Positions 19,701-28,414 of a stretch of 64,000 nucleotides of DNA are shown piece after piece (within the stretch, counting starts at the first letter, position 1; each line of letters opens with the position of its first letter). The notes beneath the pieces were generated by a model. It saw only the letters and a program-made list of their open reading frames with translations. It searched no databases and was not told the DNA's origin. Source of the stretch: Schlesneria paludicola DSM 18645 (GTDB taxonomy: Bacteria > Planctomycetota > Planctomycetia > Planctomycetales > Planctomycetaceae). The stretch is taken from assembly GCF_000255655.1 (NCBI RefSeq), contig NZ_JH636434.1:232977-296976 (forward strand), read 5' to 3'. Position numbers and translations under genes: made by a program.

Positions 19701-20752
19701 ACGACATTGTGAGGTGCCAGGCCAGTTAGCTCGGGAACTGCGAGTTGCCATGCCACTTCACCCGTTGTCAGGCCTTGTTGGCTGTCCCGCCATTCATCCA
19801 CCGTGCGGCCGTAAACACGGATGGCATTGATGATAGGCACACCCAGTTGCGCCAGCGCAACTTCGCCGTCTTTGTCGGCAAACTTGAAATGCAGCGAGAT
19901 GACCGCATCGACTCGTGACTTGCCCGCTTCGTCACATAATAACTCGGACACAACTTGGCTTGCGGGCTGGCCGAAGCAAACCACAGGTTGGAGACCTCGC
20001 TGGACGCAGGCATCAGCGATTGCCTTGGGAACCGCAAGTACTTCCCGACGTGCGCGCGTTGCGAATTCCAAGATCGCAACGGATGGCTTTGTCGAATCGG
20101 CCTTCGACAGCGTTTGCCACTCGGTCCATGTTTCGACCAGTCGCGGCTGACCGTCGACCCACGCCACATAGCCTTGTTCGGGTCGTTTCACGGGCGGAGT
20201 GACTTCAAGATCGGGGTAGCTGCCATAACGCCTGAGAACCAATCGCAGCATTTGCTCAACATCGGCCGTACCACCTTCCCTCCAGTAGGGCTCGATCAAG
20301 TTGTCTTGCTTTAAGCCGAAGTCCACGAGCGTTTCTTCGCTGATTCCCGTTCCACGCGGCCCGAAGGCCAGTCGCGTGCGCGCATTCAAGTTGCGGATGA
20401 TTTCCGCATTTGCGCGGACCCACTTCGATTCCAGCAGCTCCACCAACACAATGTCGGCACTCGGGACGGCGTCACCACGCACGGTGTTACCAGGCGCTCG
20501 CACAGAGAAAGTCACATCACGAGCAATTTCTGAATTTGAGGAAATCAGGCGGTCGATTCCGTGATTCAGACTTTCGACAGCCGGGTCTGAACAGACGATT
20601 AAGACCGACAATGATCTGGGCGTGGGCTGTGAGATGACCTGCCGGAAAATCCAGGTCACGGCGATGAGAAATAGCCCAACCATTAGTGTGCCTGCCGCGA
20701 ACCGCATCCAAGCTTCGTCCGGCTCTGGCACAACGTTTCTTGAATCGCTCAC
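16775..20752 (-). CDS. Membrane-anchored CobN/BchH-family chelatase, HmuS-like
   Basis: A 1325-residue member of the cobaltochelatase CobN/magnesium chelatase H family, including the conserved core NAVIHTGTHGTHEWLSGKE. Unlike cytoplasmic CobN it has a transmembrane helix near each end (about 17-37 and 1298-1318), placing most of the protein outside the cytoplasm if the N-terminus is inside. Its GTG start overlaps the stop of the DUF2149 gene as GTGA, and an ExbB-like gene precedes that. This three-gene set matches the HmuS-type chelatases of Bacteroidetes hmu haem-uptake loci. No CobS/CobT or ChlI/ChlD ATPase is nearby. Removal or insertion of a metal in a tetrapyrrole, energised by the ExbB-like channel, is inferred. 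Confidence 0.85.
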   Translation of the reverse strand: MSDSRNVVPEPDEAWMRFAAGTLMVGLFLIAVTWIFRQVISQPTPRSLSVLIVCSDPAVESLNHGIDRLISSNSEIARDVTFSVRAPGNTVRGDAVPSADIVLVELLESKWVRANAEIIRNLNARTRLAFGPRGTGISEETLVDFGLKQDNLIEPYWREGGTADVEQMLRLVLRRYGSYPDLEVTPPVKRPEQGYVAWVDGQPRLVETWTEWQTLSKADSTKPSVAILEFATRARREVLAVPKAIADACVQRGLQPVVCFGQPASQVVSELLCDEAGKSRVDAVISLHFKFADKDGEVALAQLGVPIINAIRVYGRTVDEWRDSQQGLTTGEVAWQLAVPELTGLAPHNVVAGLESTRTGVEAQPIPDRVERVAARARAFSDLRRTPIPERRIALMYWNYPPGKQNVGASYLNVVRSIPVILQAMRGAGYRVQDFPDATTVENLVVERGRNIARWAPGELKKLVAGGNVVTIPLSTYQRWFESLPQRFRNDVLKHWGPPENADIMTVRNDGQLQFILPTIQLGNVVVLVQPDRGRTQDLAALYQTHDLPPHHQYIATYLWLQHEFKANAVIHTGTHGTHEWLSGKESGLAGFDAGEVLAGDMPVFYPYIMDDIGEGIVAKRRGAAVVIDHLTPALGLSALSPKLQMLQDFVQRWREERSKGGEAFAQTQAEIERAVFEQGIDKDLADRGWDETGRANPDAEGRFSTLEDYLEQVRAQSVPFGMHTFGVSPEGERLDGFVNLISGAHGEQAAETGRKNLIACGPAELSALLHGLDGGYVAPGPGNDPVRNPKALPTGRDFYAFDPRTIPTESADQLGKKLADQLVSDFRSKEGQWPRKFALQVWGVETIRHSGVQEAQAMALLGVRVKRDKQGRVAGLDVIPREELGRPRVDVIMHGTSLYRDTFPILVELFDQAVELAANSPEADNPIRENIDKLTAELSATGMSADEAKLRAHIRFFAEPSGMHDSKLAAMASASGSWDSEDQVAEVYIRRMSHGYGRGAWGKCMETEFRSALAGTQRIIHTRSSKLYATLDNDDYFGYGGSIALGIRRVQGGKSPPMLVTDLRTPGQERHEPIERFLGQEFRSRLLNPEYIKGMQAEGYAGAREVWKSTEYLWGWQVVYPETVGAEKWQELHEVWLKDRYQLGLDDFYRQNNPHAREAMAGRLLEVARKGYWNPSETTRDELAEIYVKGIAEHGVACDTLTCDNPELQMFVNGIAESNDGLDPVLVSQWKNQVEDATGGRLEITLSRRLADKSAWHDTTTLEKSSDGGLPGSQIRGFLMEEVDEEFQNETPGTPESLETFGTLIMASCLVPLLIGAITQLNRN

Positions 20753-21096
20753 TCTTGACTTTCCGGAACATAAATCACCGTGCCATCGGCAAGTCGATAG
20801 GCGACTCCCAAACGAGTCCCATCGCCTGAACCGACTTGCTTTGTCATTCGCCGGATCGTCGTTTTCCGCCCTTCCTTCACCACGATCTCAAGACTGCCGT
20901 CCGACTTTTCGGTGGTGATCGTGACCTTGCTGTCCGCATCAAACATCGTCAGCAGGTTCAGCGCGCTGATTAACGCGACGAGAAAACCAAGAGCCAACAA
21001 AATTCCCGCTTCGAAAAGGTTGGCCACGTTCGCCAAAGGGTCATCATCACGCGTGCCGCCAAGCATGCCGAGTCCGGCACGAGTCCGCCTACGCAT
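20749..21096 (-). CDS. DUF2149 domain membrane protein
   Basis: A 115-residue protein with a short basic N-terminus, DDDPLANVANLFEAGILLALGF leading into one transmembrane helix (about residues 25-47), and an exported beta-rich tail (VAYRLADGTVIYVPE). This is the DUF2149 pattern, comparable in layout to ExbD/TolR with its single membrane span. The start at 21096 has GGAGGA five bases upstream and overlaps the ExbB-like stop (ATGCGTAG), so translation is probably coupled. Its stop overlaps the chelatase start. It probably forms an energising complex with the ExbB-like channel. Confidence 0.82.
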   Translation of the reverse strand: MRRRTRAGLGMLGGTRDDDPLANVANLFEAGILLALGFLVALISALNLLTMFDADSKVTITTEKSDGSLEIVVKEGRKTTIRRMTKQVGSGDGTRLGVAYRLADGTVIYVPESQE

Positions 21097-21640
21097 CGGA
21101 TTCCTCCACGGCATGTCGAACCTCGGCGAGGTCAAGCCGGTACCAGCGTTCCTGCGTGTTGGCAATGACCCAGGCAAGGCTTCCGGAAAAGAGCCCGAAG
21201 ACGGTTGTGCCGAACGAGAGCATCAGGCCGGCCGACAGGCCCTTGAGATTGTTCTCTGCCAATGCCTTAAGAGCCGGCCCCAGGGGAATCAGGGTGCCAA
21301 TCAGCCCTAATGCGGGGCCAATACGAATCCAGAATCGCGCTCGATCGACGGTGGCAGCGAGCGAAGCTTCTGTCCGATCGATCGCTAACCACGCAGGGCA
21401 GCCTTGATCTTTTTCACACTGCCGAAGATATCTGGCAATCCCCGTTCGCCGGACCATTGCCAATGGCGGTTTGAGTCGGTCAGAAAACGCCTTCGCTTCA
21501 CCACGCCGTTGAAAGCACTCCACCAAGAGGCCACCAAACAAGTAAAGCGTGTGAACCACTCCCAGGATGAGCATCACGCAGCAAGGCCAGAGCAATGCGT
21601 GCGAAAATGCGTACATAATCGACTGAATGATTTCGAACAT
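21089..21640 (-). CDS. MotA/TolQ/ExbB-family proton channel protein
   Basis: A 183-residue inner-membrane protein with three predicted spans: about 10-36, then a pair in the second half (WIRIGPALGLIGTLIPLGPAL and MLSFGTTVFGLFSGSLAWVIA). The GPALGLIGTLIPLGPAL motif and the T(T)VFGL segment are hallmarks of ExbB/TolQ/MotA channels, which use proton flow to drive a partner. It is the first gene of the DUF2149-chelatase unit and overlaps the next gene by eight bases. The expected partner is the DUF2149 protein in place of ExbD. Confidence 0.88.
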   Translation of the reverse strand: MFEIIQSIMYAFSHALLWPCCVMLILGVVHTLYLFGGLLVECFQRRGEAKAFSDRLKPPLAMVRRTGIARYLRQCEKDQGCPAWLAIDRTEASLAATVDRARFWIRIGPALGLIGTLIPLGPALKALAENNLKGLSAGLMLSFGTTVFGLFSGSLAWVIANTQERWYRLDLAEVRHAVEESDA

Positions 21641-21679
21641 TGTGATCCATGATCCGCTTAGATTTTCCCGAAGAACGCC

Positions 21680-22675
21680 CTATTCCGAGACAACGTCCCC
21701 TCCGCTTGCCGAAACAAGACTGATCAGCACTTGCATCGAAGTTGCTGCCCCAAGTCCGCGAACGGAGCCGTCACCCATCAATGCATTCACACTCGCTGTG
21801 TGGAACGAGTAAATCTCACTGTCGTTTGAGCAGTTGATGGCACATGGGCCGAGAGAATTCGTGTAGCCATTCGACTGCGCACCATCGATCAGGAACGCTC
21901 TCAGGTGACTTCCCCAAACGCCCCCCGTCGGAAAGGGTCGTGTCGCTGTTGTGGACCAGGTTCGGGGAGTTGTACCGTCTGGAATCAGCGTGGCTTTCTG
22001 AAAGAGCTGCGGACGTCCTCCGCACTCTGTGACAAGAATGGTATTTGAAAGGCCGTCTGTGACGGCGGCGATCCGTGAAATGTCAGATTTCAAGATTCCA
22101 ATATTCGTGTTATCTGCGTATTTCACTGTCAAAGTGTTATTGAGTGCCGTACTAATTCCGGCAATGTTCGCATAGTCCGTGACGGCCCCGTAGTAGAAAT
22201 CGCGAGGGGACGAAATAAACGTCGCCGTGGGACTTGCGTCGGGATAGCTGACGAGAATCGCCCAATCGAAACCGTCTCGATCAACTGTTGAAGGGCAACG
22301 ATAGACTGGCAACTTCGTTTTGACCGCGGTTGCATTGGCTGGATCGTGCCAATGCGCACTCATCTCATACAAGTTGTAAACGTTGACCTGGTCGATGTTC
22401 GGAAGGATCGCCGTGAACCAACTGCAACGGGGATCTTTCCAGTGCGGCCCTGCGTAGGGTTGATACGAATGCGCGGGGAATGCCCCGCAGGACGACTCGT
22501 AGTTGAAAAGTGCGAGCCCAATCTGCTTCAGGTTATTCTTGCATTGGGATCGCCGCGCCGCCTCACGCGCTTGTTGGACTGCTGGCAACAGCAGGGCGAC
22601 CAGAACGGCAATGATGGCAATGACGACCAAAAGTTCGATCAGCGTAAAGCCCCCGCGGCGCACTTGAAGTCTCAT
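21680..22675 (-). CDS. DUF1559 protein with prepilin-type N-terminus
   Basis: A 331-residue protein of the large planctomycete DUF1559 family. [17 protein letters not shown] is a type IV pilin/type II secretion prepilin cleavage site and hydrophobic helix. It is followed by [17 protein letters not shown], the family's conserved post-helix segment. The C-terminal signature is an H...DG block ([18 protein letters not shown]). I start at the ATG at 22675, giving the usual short basic leader; an ATG at 22702 is also possible. Function is unknown; these are thought to be pseudopilin-like surface proteins. It is 39 bases upstream of the ExbB-like gene on the same strand. Confidence 0.9.
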   Translation of the reverse strand: MRLQVRRGGFTLIELLVVIAIIAVLVALLLPAVQQAREAARRSQCKNNLKQIGLALFNYESSCGAFPAHSYQPYAGPHWKDPRCSWFTAILPNIDQVNVYNLYEMSAHWHDPANATAVKTKLPVYRCPSTVDRDGFDWAILVSYPDASPTATFISSPRDFYYGAVTDYANIAGISTALNNTLTVKYADNTNIGILKSDISRIAAVTDGLSNTILVTECGGRPQLFQKATLIPDGTTPRTWSTTATRPFPTGGVWGSHLRAFLIDGAQSNGYTNSLGPCAINCSNDSEIYSFHTASVNALMGDGSVRGLGAATSMQVLISLVSASGGDVVSE

Positions 22676-23225
22676 TCGTTTCGTCTCAAATACTGATGGC
22701 ATGGCACGGTTCACAACCGCGAGTCGATTCCGAAGCTTACGGAAGTCCGTTTCGAGACTGAATGTGATCTTTTGCGGAATGAGTTGTGATTTTTCGTCGT
22801 GGATTGAAACAATCGAAAACTTCGACAAAATGTGGCTCGACGTGATGCAACGTCTCGCAGTTCACTGGAAAGAGCTGTCGATTTCACACGCAAGTCCGAG
22901 GGAATGGTCAGCAATCAAAACGAATACTCTGGACATATCATGCGTGACCATTTGAGACTTTTTGTACTCATCGATTTCGTGGCTTTCGGCAGCACTCCGC
23001 TTCGAGCACACCCTCACGACAATCACATCGCTCTGCCGCTTCAGGTTCGGGAGTCCGATGGGTTTTCGTCCGGATTGGTGCACCGGTTCACTGGCATGGA
23101 CCACCCGTTGGCGAAGTTGGCAGTCGGCATCATTCGATTCACGTCGGCGGATTGTTTCTGATGTTTCAAGCCTGCATCAACTTGAACTGCTCTGTTGGCC
23201 GACGCAACTTTGACGACTTCGCTGC
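22676..23225. other. Intergenic region between the DUF1559 gene and the XylR-like regulator
   Basis: About 550 bases between divergent genes with no convincing coding frame. Both promoters and any binding site of the XylR-like regulator should lie here. I see no clear repeat or terminator. Confidence 0.4.
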
Positions 23226-24380
23226 ATGAATGCTCAGCCCCCTCTACGAAAAGTCCTCCTTCTTGTCGAAGCGTCGAGTGCCTTCACACGGAGGTTGATT
23301 CGCGGAGTCGCTTCGTACAGTCAATCTCACGGGCACTGGCTGATGACGTTGCGCGAACGGCGAACGTCAAAGTCGTTGCCACTGCTTTGCGACTTGTCGT
23401 TATTTGATGGCGTGATTGCCAGAATGGAAAGTGAGGAAGTCCATCAAAAAATCGCAGAGTCTGGTGTTCCGTTCGTGAACGTCAGCGGAACGAATTTCAA
23501 CAAACGAATTCCGTGGGTGACCGTCAACAATGACTCTGTCGTTCGTTTGGTTGTTCAAGAATTTCGCAACAGTGGGCATCAGGATTTCGCGTTTTTTGGG
23601 CCGGTTCGCCATGCGTGGAGCTGCCATCGCGAGACGGCGTTTCGTCAACTGATTTCGAAAATGGAAATGACATTTTGTGGCACCTTTCTGGCCGATCTGC
23701 ACGGCCCAAAAGAACCTACCGAAGTGCGAAGAATTGGTGAGTGGCTGAAAACATTGCCCTCCCGTGTCGCAATCATGGCCGCAAATGATTTCTGTGGAAG
23801 CCGCCTTCTCCAAACCTGCCACACCGCGGGATTCTCGGTGCCCGATCAAGTCGCGGTGATCGGTGTGAATAATGATGAACTACTCTGCGAACTAAGCTAT
23901 CCAACTCTGACGAGCGTCTCTCCCAACACGGAGAAAATAGGGCACGAAGCGGCTGATATACTCAATCAACTGATGTCGGGAAGAAGCGTCAGTCCGAAAA
24001 CCATCGTCGTCGAACCGCTCGGAATCGAATCTCGCCGATCGACGGAGAATCCCGCAAGCGTTGATCCGTTCGTTGGGCTGGCCTTTCGGTTCATCCAACA
24101 GCACGCCTGTGACGGGATCAATGTCGAGGACCTCCTCAAAATTGTTCCCATGTCGCGCACGTCTCTTGAAACGTCTTTTCGTCAGCTCGTTGGACGCAGC
24201 CCGCACCATGAGATTACGCGCATTCGCCAGGAACGAGCAAAACGGCTCCTTGCTGATGGAATATTGCCAATTGCGGAGGTGGCCAGGCGCTGTGGATACT
24301 CGACTGTCGACTATTTCAGTGCCGCCTTCAAGCGGTTGGAAGGTGTTTCGCCGTCTGCATATCGCCGAATAAACACTTGA
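23226..24380 (+). CDS. XylR-like transcriptional regulator (LacI-type sensor + AraC HTH)
   Basis: A 384-residue regulator. Residues about 8-275 form a periplasmic-binding-protein/LacI-type ligand domain (DGVIARMES, FAFFG, ANDFCGSRLLQTC, VAVIGVNNDELLCELSYPTLTSV). The C-terminal 100 residues are an AraC-type double helix-turn-helix (EDLLKIVPMSRTSLETSFR, IAEVARRCGYSTVDYFSAAFKR). This is the architecture of XylR, which activates xylose genes. In planctomycetes such regulators often sit beside DUF1559 genes, as here; no sugar genes are close. The ligand is unknown. No strong Shine-Dalgarno precedes the ATG. Confidence 0.88.
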   Translation: MNAQPPLRKVLLLVEASSAFTRRLIRGVASYSQSHGHWLMTLRERRTSKSLPLLCDLSLFDGVIARMESEEVHQKIAESGVPFVNVSGTNFNKRIPWVTVNNDSVVRLVVQEFRNSGHQDFAFFGPVRHAWSCHRETAFRQLISKMEMTFCGTFLADLHGPKEPTEVRRIGEWLKTLPSRVAIMAANDFCGSRLLQTCHTAGFSVPDQVAVIGVNNDELLCELSYPTLTSVSPNTEKIGHEAADILNQLMSGRSVSPKTIVVEPLGIESRRSTENPASVDPFVGLAFRFIQQHACDGINVEDLLKIVPMSRTSLETSFRQLVGRSPHHEITRIRQERAKRLLADGILPIAEVARRCGYSTVDYFSAAFKRLEGVSPSAYRRINT

Positions 24381-24633
24381 TTGCTTACCGCGAGTTCTTT
24401 GATGTTCACTCTCTGAAGCATGCAAGGTATGTTGTGGCGCGTGTCGAACCAATCGGCCGTATGCAGCGGCGTCATTGCTTCAGTGCATTGGCTTGAATAC
24501 GCCATTCCATCTCAAACCACTCCGGTCCTGAGACCGCAGCACAGGATTTTGTTTTTCGGCAGATCGTACCTTGGTTCGATCACCTTGATCGATGGCGACT
24601 TTGTTGATCCAAGGGGCGTCATTTCGGTCAGCT
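24381..24633. other. Intergenic region 3' of the XylR-like gene
   Basis: About 250 bases before the palindromic repeat. A minus-strand open frame crosses it (24480-24677) but has no ribosome site and no recognisable family, and it runs into the repeat. It could be a decayed gene remnant; nothing firm can be called. Confidence 0.3.
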
Positions 24634-24767
24634 GTAACCGTTCTCACGCCGGGGATAGACTCATTTTCCTGCGGCAAAGGAAGGCTTACCCTCGTCGATA
24701 CACCGTGGATTCCAATTGAACCGGGAAAATGTGCCCGTCCCCCTCTCTTCGGACTGGGAACGGATAC
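24634..24767 (-). repeat. Palindromic dispersed repeat, copy B
   Basis: A 134-bp imperfect palindrome bounded by GTAACCGTT and AACGGATAC. Its reverse complement aligns along the whole length with copy A, including GAAGAGAGGGGGACGGGCAC, TTGGAATCCAC and GGAAAATGAG. It ends three bases from the metR stop codon. Read in metR's direction it is an immediate 3' flank, the same arrangement as copy C after metE. Confidence 0.85.
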
Positions 24768-24770
24768 GGG

Positions 24771-25673
24771 TTAGCTTCGGACCGATTCACTGGAACGAGC
24801 CATGTCGACAAATGCCTTCATGTAATCAATCTCGGTGTCTTTCTTTCGCAGGCCGAGAAAGATCTGTTTGTCGACACCCTTCTTGCCCAGGCGGACCGGA
24901 AACAAATCGAATCGCGTTTGCTGCTCCATGACAAGCCATCGCGGCAGCGCTGCGACACCCCGACCACAAGCGACCATCTGCAGAATAATGTCTGTTGTTT
25001 CAATCAACTTGTGCCGTTTCGGAGTGATACCTGCCGGAGTCAGAAAGCGACTGAAGACGTCCAGACGATCGATCGAAACGGGATACGTGATGAGAGTTTC
25101 GTTCGCCAGTTGTTCAGGGTTGACGTATTTCGCTGTGCGTAAAGGATGTTCCTTTCCGACCACCAAGACTTGCTCGTAGTCAAATACAGGGACAAACAGA
25201 AGACCTTGTTTCTTAAGAGGGTCTGGAGTGACCAAAACATCGATATCGTACCCATAGAGCGCGTCGATGCCTCCGAACTGAAACTTCTGAATAACATCGA
25301 GATCAAGATCGGGCCATGCCTCTAAAAATGGAGCCGCGATCTTCAGCAGCCATTGATAGCAGGGATGACATTCCATGCCGATTCGCAAAGTCCCACGTTC
25401 CCCCTGAGCGTACTGATGAAGCTGTTGCTCCGCTCGTTCGAGCTGGGGCAGTAATCGATTGGCGACGGACAACAAGTATTCGCCACCTTGAGTGAGTCGC
25501 AGTGACCGTCCTTCGCGTGTCCAAATCCGCAGATCGAGCGATTCCTCCAACTTGCGAATCGCATGACTTAACGCAGGTTGAGTCACGTAGAGCGATTCTG
25601 CAGCCGCAGTCACCGACCCGAGTTGATCGATCGCCCTGACGATTTCCAGATGAATCCGTTCGATTGTCGACAT
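24771..25673 (-). CDS. metR: LysR-family regulator, MetR-like
   Basis: A 300-residue LysR-type regulator. The N-terminal helix-turn-helix (LGSVTAAAESLYVTQPALSHAIRKLEE) is canonical. The effector domain includes GMECHPCYQWLLKIAAPFL, close to MetR of proteobacteria, which senses homocysteine. The start at 25673 follows AAGGCGAG. It is divergent from metE with 135 bases between them, the standard metR-metE arrangement, so activation of metE with homocysteine as co-effector is the likely role. Its 3' end is immediately flanked by repeat copy B. Confidence 0.9.
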   Translation of the reverse strand: MSTIERIHLEIVRAIDQLGSVTAAAESLYVTQPALSHAIRKLEESLDLRIWTREGRSLRLTQGGEYLLSVANRLLPQLERAEQQLHQYAQGERGTLRIGMECHPCYQWLLKIAAPFLEAWPDLDLDVIQKFQFGGIDALYGYDIDVLVTPDPLKKQGLLFVPVFDYEQVLVVGKEHPLRTAKYVNPEQLANETLITYPVSIDRLDVFSRFLTPAGITPKRHKLIETTDIILQMVACGRGVAALPRWLVMEQQTRFDLFPVRLGKKGVDKQIFLGLRKKDTEIDYMKAFVDMARSSESVRS

Positions 25674-25808
25674 TTTCTCGCCTTGCAACTCATGAGCAAA
25701 ATTTATGCACTCGTGAAAAACTATCATTTTTATTCATGTTTCTGAAGAGCTAGAGTTCGTCCGCAACGGTTTTGTCTGAGATCGAATCAACACAAAAAGG
25801 ATCGCGAT
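25674..25808. promoter_or_regulatory. metR-metE divergent control region
   Basis: A 135-base spacer shared by two divergent starts. It is AT-rich and contains TTCA-N6-TGAA at 25733-25746 and TGAA/TTCA words around it, resembling LysR-type half-sites; the textbook MetR site is TGAA-N5-TTCA, so the orientation here differs and the call is tentative. metE has AAGGA before its ATG. I see no cobalamin or SAM riboswitch; the spacer is too short for a cobalamin riboswitch. Confidence 0.45.
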
Positions 25809-28094
25809 ATGGTCAGAACACACAATCTGGGCTTTCCTCGAATGGGAGCCGGCAGGGAGCTCAAGTTTGCCCTGGAAGCCTATTGGAAAGGCGAATCATC
25901 TCTTGATGATTTGAGGGCTGTCGGTGCGAACTTGCGTCGCTTGAACTGGGAATCTCAAGCGCAACTCGATCTGGTACCCGTCGGAGATTTTTCGTTCTAC
26001 GACCAAGTGCTCGACATGAGTTTTACGTTGGGCAATCTTCCGGAACGAGTTGGCGGATACAGGGGTGACGCTCTCGACAACTACTTCCGAATTGCCCGCG
26101 GTCGCTCCGCCCCAACGGCCGCCTACGGCGAGAGTCAAGGCGTGGCTGCGGGCGAGATGACCAAATGGTTCGATACCAACTACCACTACATCGTCCCTGA
26201 ATTTGACTCGAATACCACGTTCGAGCTGGATTCGTCTCATTTGATTCAGCAGATTCGCCAGGCCAAGTCATTGGGTGTCAACGTGAAGCCGGTCATCATT
26301 GGGCCCGTCACCTACCTCGCGTTGGGCAAGGTCAAAGATGACTCTGACAAATTGGCTCTCTTGTCGAGACTGTTACCTGTCTACCAAAAGCTGCTCGAAG
26401 CGATCGCCAGCGAAGGCCTCGAATGGGTTCAAATCGACGAGGCCGTTTTGGTGACCGAATTGGAACCAAACTGGACGCAGGCGTTCGAAACCGCATACCA
26501 GTCGTTGGCTGGCACCAAGATCAAGCTGCTATTGACGACCTATTTTGGAAAGCTGCTTGAGAATCTGCCGATGGTGGCGGGGCTTCCCGTTGCGGGCGTG
26601 CACCTCGATGCCGTCAATGCTCGCGACGAGGTTGATGCCCTGATTCAAATGCTACCGCCCGATCGCGTGCTGTCGCTGGGGGTCATCAACGGCCGCAATA
26701 TCTGGAAGACAGATGTGAATGGACTGCTCGACTGGCTGGAGCCGGTGGCAACGAAACTTGGTGACCGGTTGTGGATTGCACCATCCTGTTCCCTCTTGCA
26801 TGTGCCGGTCGACCTTGATGGCGAAACGAGGCTCGACAGCGAGATCAAATCGTGGTTCGCGTTCGCCAAACAGAAGCTCGAAGAACTGCGTGTCGTCAAG
26901 GCGGTATTGGAAGGGGGTCGCGCTGCGGCAAAGCCCCATTTGGATGCCAATCAAGCGGCCACGACGTCACGTCGTCAATCTCTTCGCGTCAATAATCCTG
27001 CGGTGAAATCCGCAGTTGCCAAGATTGACTCGCAATTGGGCCAACGCAAGAGCCCGTTTGCACTGCGGGCCAAGAAACAGGCCGAGATTCTTAACCTGCC
27101 GAAGTATGCCACCACGACGATCGGTTCGTTTCCTCAAACAGCAGACATTCGACGAGCGCGCAATCAGTTCAAGGCCGGAAAAATCGATGAGGCCGCCTAT
27201 TCGTCGGCGATGCACGACGAGATCGCGCGTTGTGTGCGTGAGCAAGAATCATTGGGACTCGACGTCTTCGTCCATGGAGAAGCCGAACGAAACGACATGG
27301 TTGAATACTTTGGCGAGCAGCTTGACGGATACGCATTCAGCGAATTTGGCTGGGTGCAATCGTACGGTTCCCGCTGTGTCAAACCGCCAATCCTGTTTGG
27401 CGATATTAGCCGCCCGCAACCGATGACCGTCAAATGGATCAAGTATGCGCAATCGCTCACTAAGAAACCGATGAAAGGAATGCTGACGGGCCCTGTGACC
27501 ATCTTGAACTGGTCGTTCGTTCGTGACGATCAGCCACGTTCGACCACGTGCAAGCAAATTGCCTTGGCGATCCGGAATGAAGTGCAAGATCTGGAGCAAG
27601 CCGGAGTGAAGATCATCCAGATCGATGAAGCCGCTCTTCGGGAAGGACTTCCACTGCGACGTTCCCAATGGCAAGACTATCTCGGTTGGGCGGTCGAGTC
27701 GTTCCGTATTTGCGCAAACGGCGCGGCGGACGAAACCCAGATCCACACTCATATGTGCTATTCGGATTTCAATGACATTATTGAAGCGATTGCTCACATG
27801 GACGCGGACGTGATCACGATCGAAACGTCTCGTTCCGACATGGAACTCTTGGATGTATTCGAAACCTTCAAGTATCCCAATCAGATTGGACCTGGAGTCT
27901 ACGACATCCACTCACCGAATATTCCAACCGAAGAGCACATTATCGGTCTAATGCAAAAGGCCGCCGAACGGATTCCCCCTGAGCGATTGTGGGTCAACCC
28001 TGACTGCGGGTTGAAGACTCGTCAGTGGGACGAGGTCATCCCGGCACTGACCAACATGGTTGCCGCCGCGAAAACGCTTCGGTCAGCGGAGTAA
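25809..28094 (+). CDS. metE: Cobalamin-independent methionine synthase
   Basis: A 761-residue 5-methyltetrahydropteroyltriglutamate-homocysteine methyltransferase, the normal length for MetE. It begins [22 protein letters not shown]. Two barrel halves are visible. The zinc site is intact: H648 and C650 in HTHMCYSDF, the Glu of [11 protein letters not shown], and C733 in NPDCGLKTR. It makes methionine without vitamin B12. Transcription is divergent from metR. Repeat copy C begins at the last codons of this gene: the GTAACC of the repeat contains the TAA stop. Confidence 0.97.
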   Translation: MVRTHNLGFPRMGAGRELKFALEAYWKGESSLDDLRAVGANLRRLNWESQAQLDLVPVGDFSFYDQVLDMSFTLGNLPERVGGYRGDALDNYFRIARGRSAPTAAYGESQGVAAGEMTKWFDTNYHYIVPEFDSNTTFELDSSHLIQQIRQAKSLGVNVKPVIIGPVTYLALGKVKDDSDKLALLSRLLPVYQKLLEAIASEGLEWVQIDEAVLVTELEPNWTQAFETAYQSLAGTKIKLLLTTYFGKLLENLPMVAGLPVAGVHLDAVNARDEVDALIQMLPPDRVLSLGVINGRNIWKTDVNGLLDWLEPVATKLGDRLWIAPSCSLLHVPVDLDGETRLDSEIKSWFAFAKQKLEELRVVKAVLEGGRAAAKPHLDANQAATTSRRQSLRVNNPAVKSAVAKIDSQLGQRKSPFALRAKKQAEILNLPKYATTTIGSFPQTADIRRARNQFKAGKIDEAAYSSAMHDEIARCVREQESLGLDVFVHGEAERNDMVEYFGEQLDGYAFSEFGWVQSYGSRCVKPPILFGDISRPQPMTVKWIKYAQSLTKKPMKGMLTGPVTILNWSFVRDDQPRSTTCKQIALAIRNEVQDLEQAGVKIIQIDEAALREGLPLRRSQWQDYLGWAVESFRICANGAADETQIHTHMCYSDFNDIIEAIAHMDADVITIETSRSDMELLDVFETFKYPNQIGPGVYDIHSPNIPTEEHIIGLMQKAAERIPPERLWVNPDCGLKTRQWDEVIPALTNMVAAAKTLRSAE

Positions 28095-28169
28095 CCGTTC
28101 ACCACCCGAAAAAGGGAGGGGGCGGGCACAGCTTCCCGGTTAAATTGAAATCCACAGTGCATCGGCTAG
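28091..28169 (+). repeat. Palindromic dispersed repeat, copy C (half element)
   Basis: GTAACCGTTCAC followed by CCCGAA, GGGAGGGGGCGGGCAC, CTTCCCGGTT and GAAATCCACAGTGCATCGG aligns with the first 80 bases of copies A and B. The second arm is not recognisable downstream. Its first bases overlap the metE stop codon. Confidence 0.78.
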
Positions 28170-28414
28170 AAACGAAACCAATCGCGATCTTGAGAGGGCA
28201 GGAATTCATTCCAGCCAACGTGCTGCCGAGAAAAGGCATTCCGAGAAATTCACATCAACGTCAAACTTCGCCGTAATTTGTAAGTTTTAGAGTTCTCGTA
28301 GCAGCCCGAGGAATGGGACTTTTCATTCACGCAGACCCTCAAGCGGGATCTTGGCAATGAGGGCGCAGATGAGGAAACGAAAAACCGGAATTTGAGAAAA
28401 CCATACTGGCGATT
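28170..28414. other. Intergenic region between convergent metE and kinase genes
   Basis: No gene. A purine-rich stretch and AATTTGAGAAAA runs occur near 28370-28400, but I see no strong terminator stem for either convergent transcript. Confidence 0.3.

Noticed and set aside
24480-24677. 65-codon minus-strand frame near repeat copy B
   Set aside because: No ribosome site or recognised family, and it runs into the palindromic repeat; at most a decayed remnant.
25674-25808. Cobalamin or SAM riboswitch upstream of metE
   Set aside because: The spacer is only 135 bases, shared by divergent promoters, and lacks the conserved boxes of these riboswitches; metR explains control.
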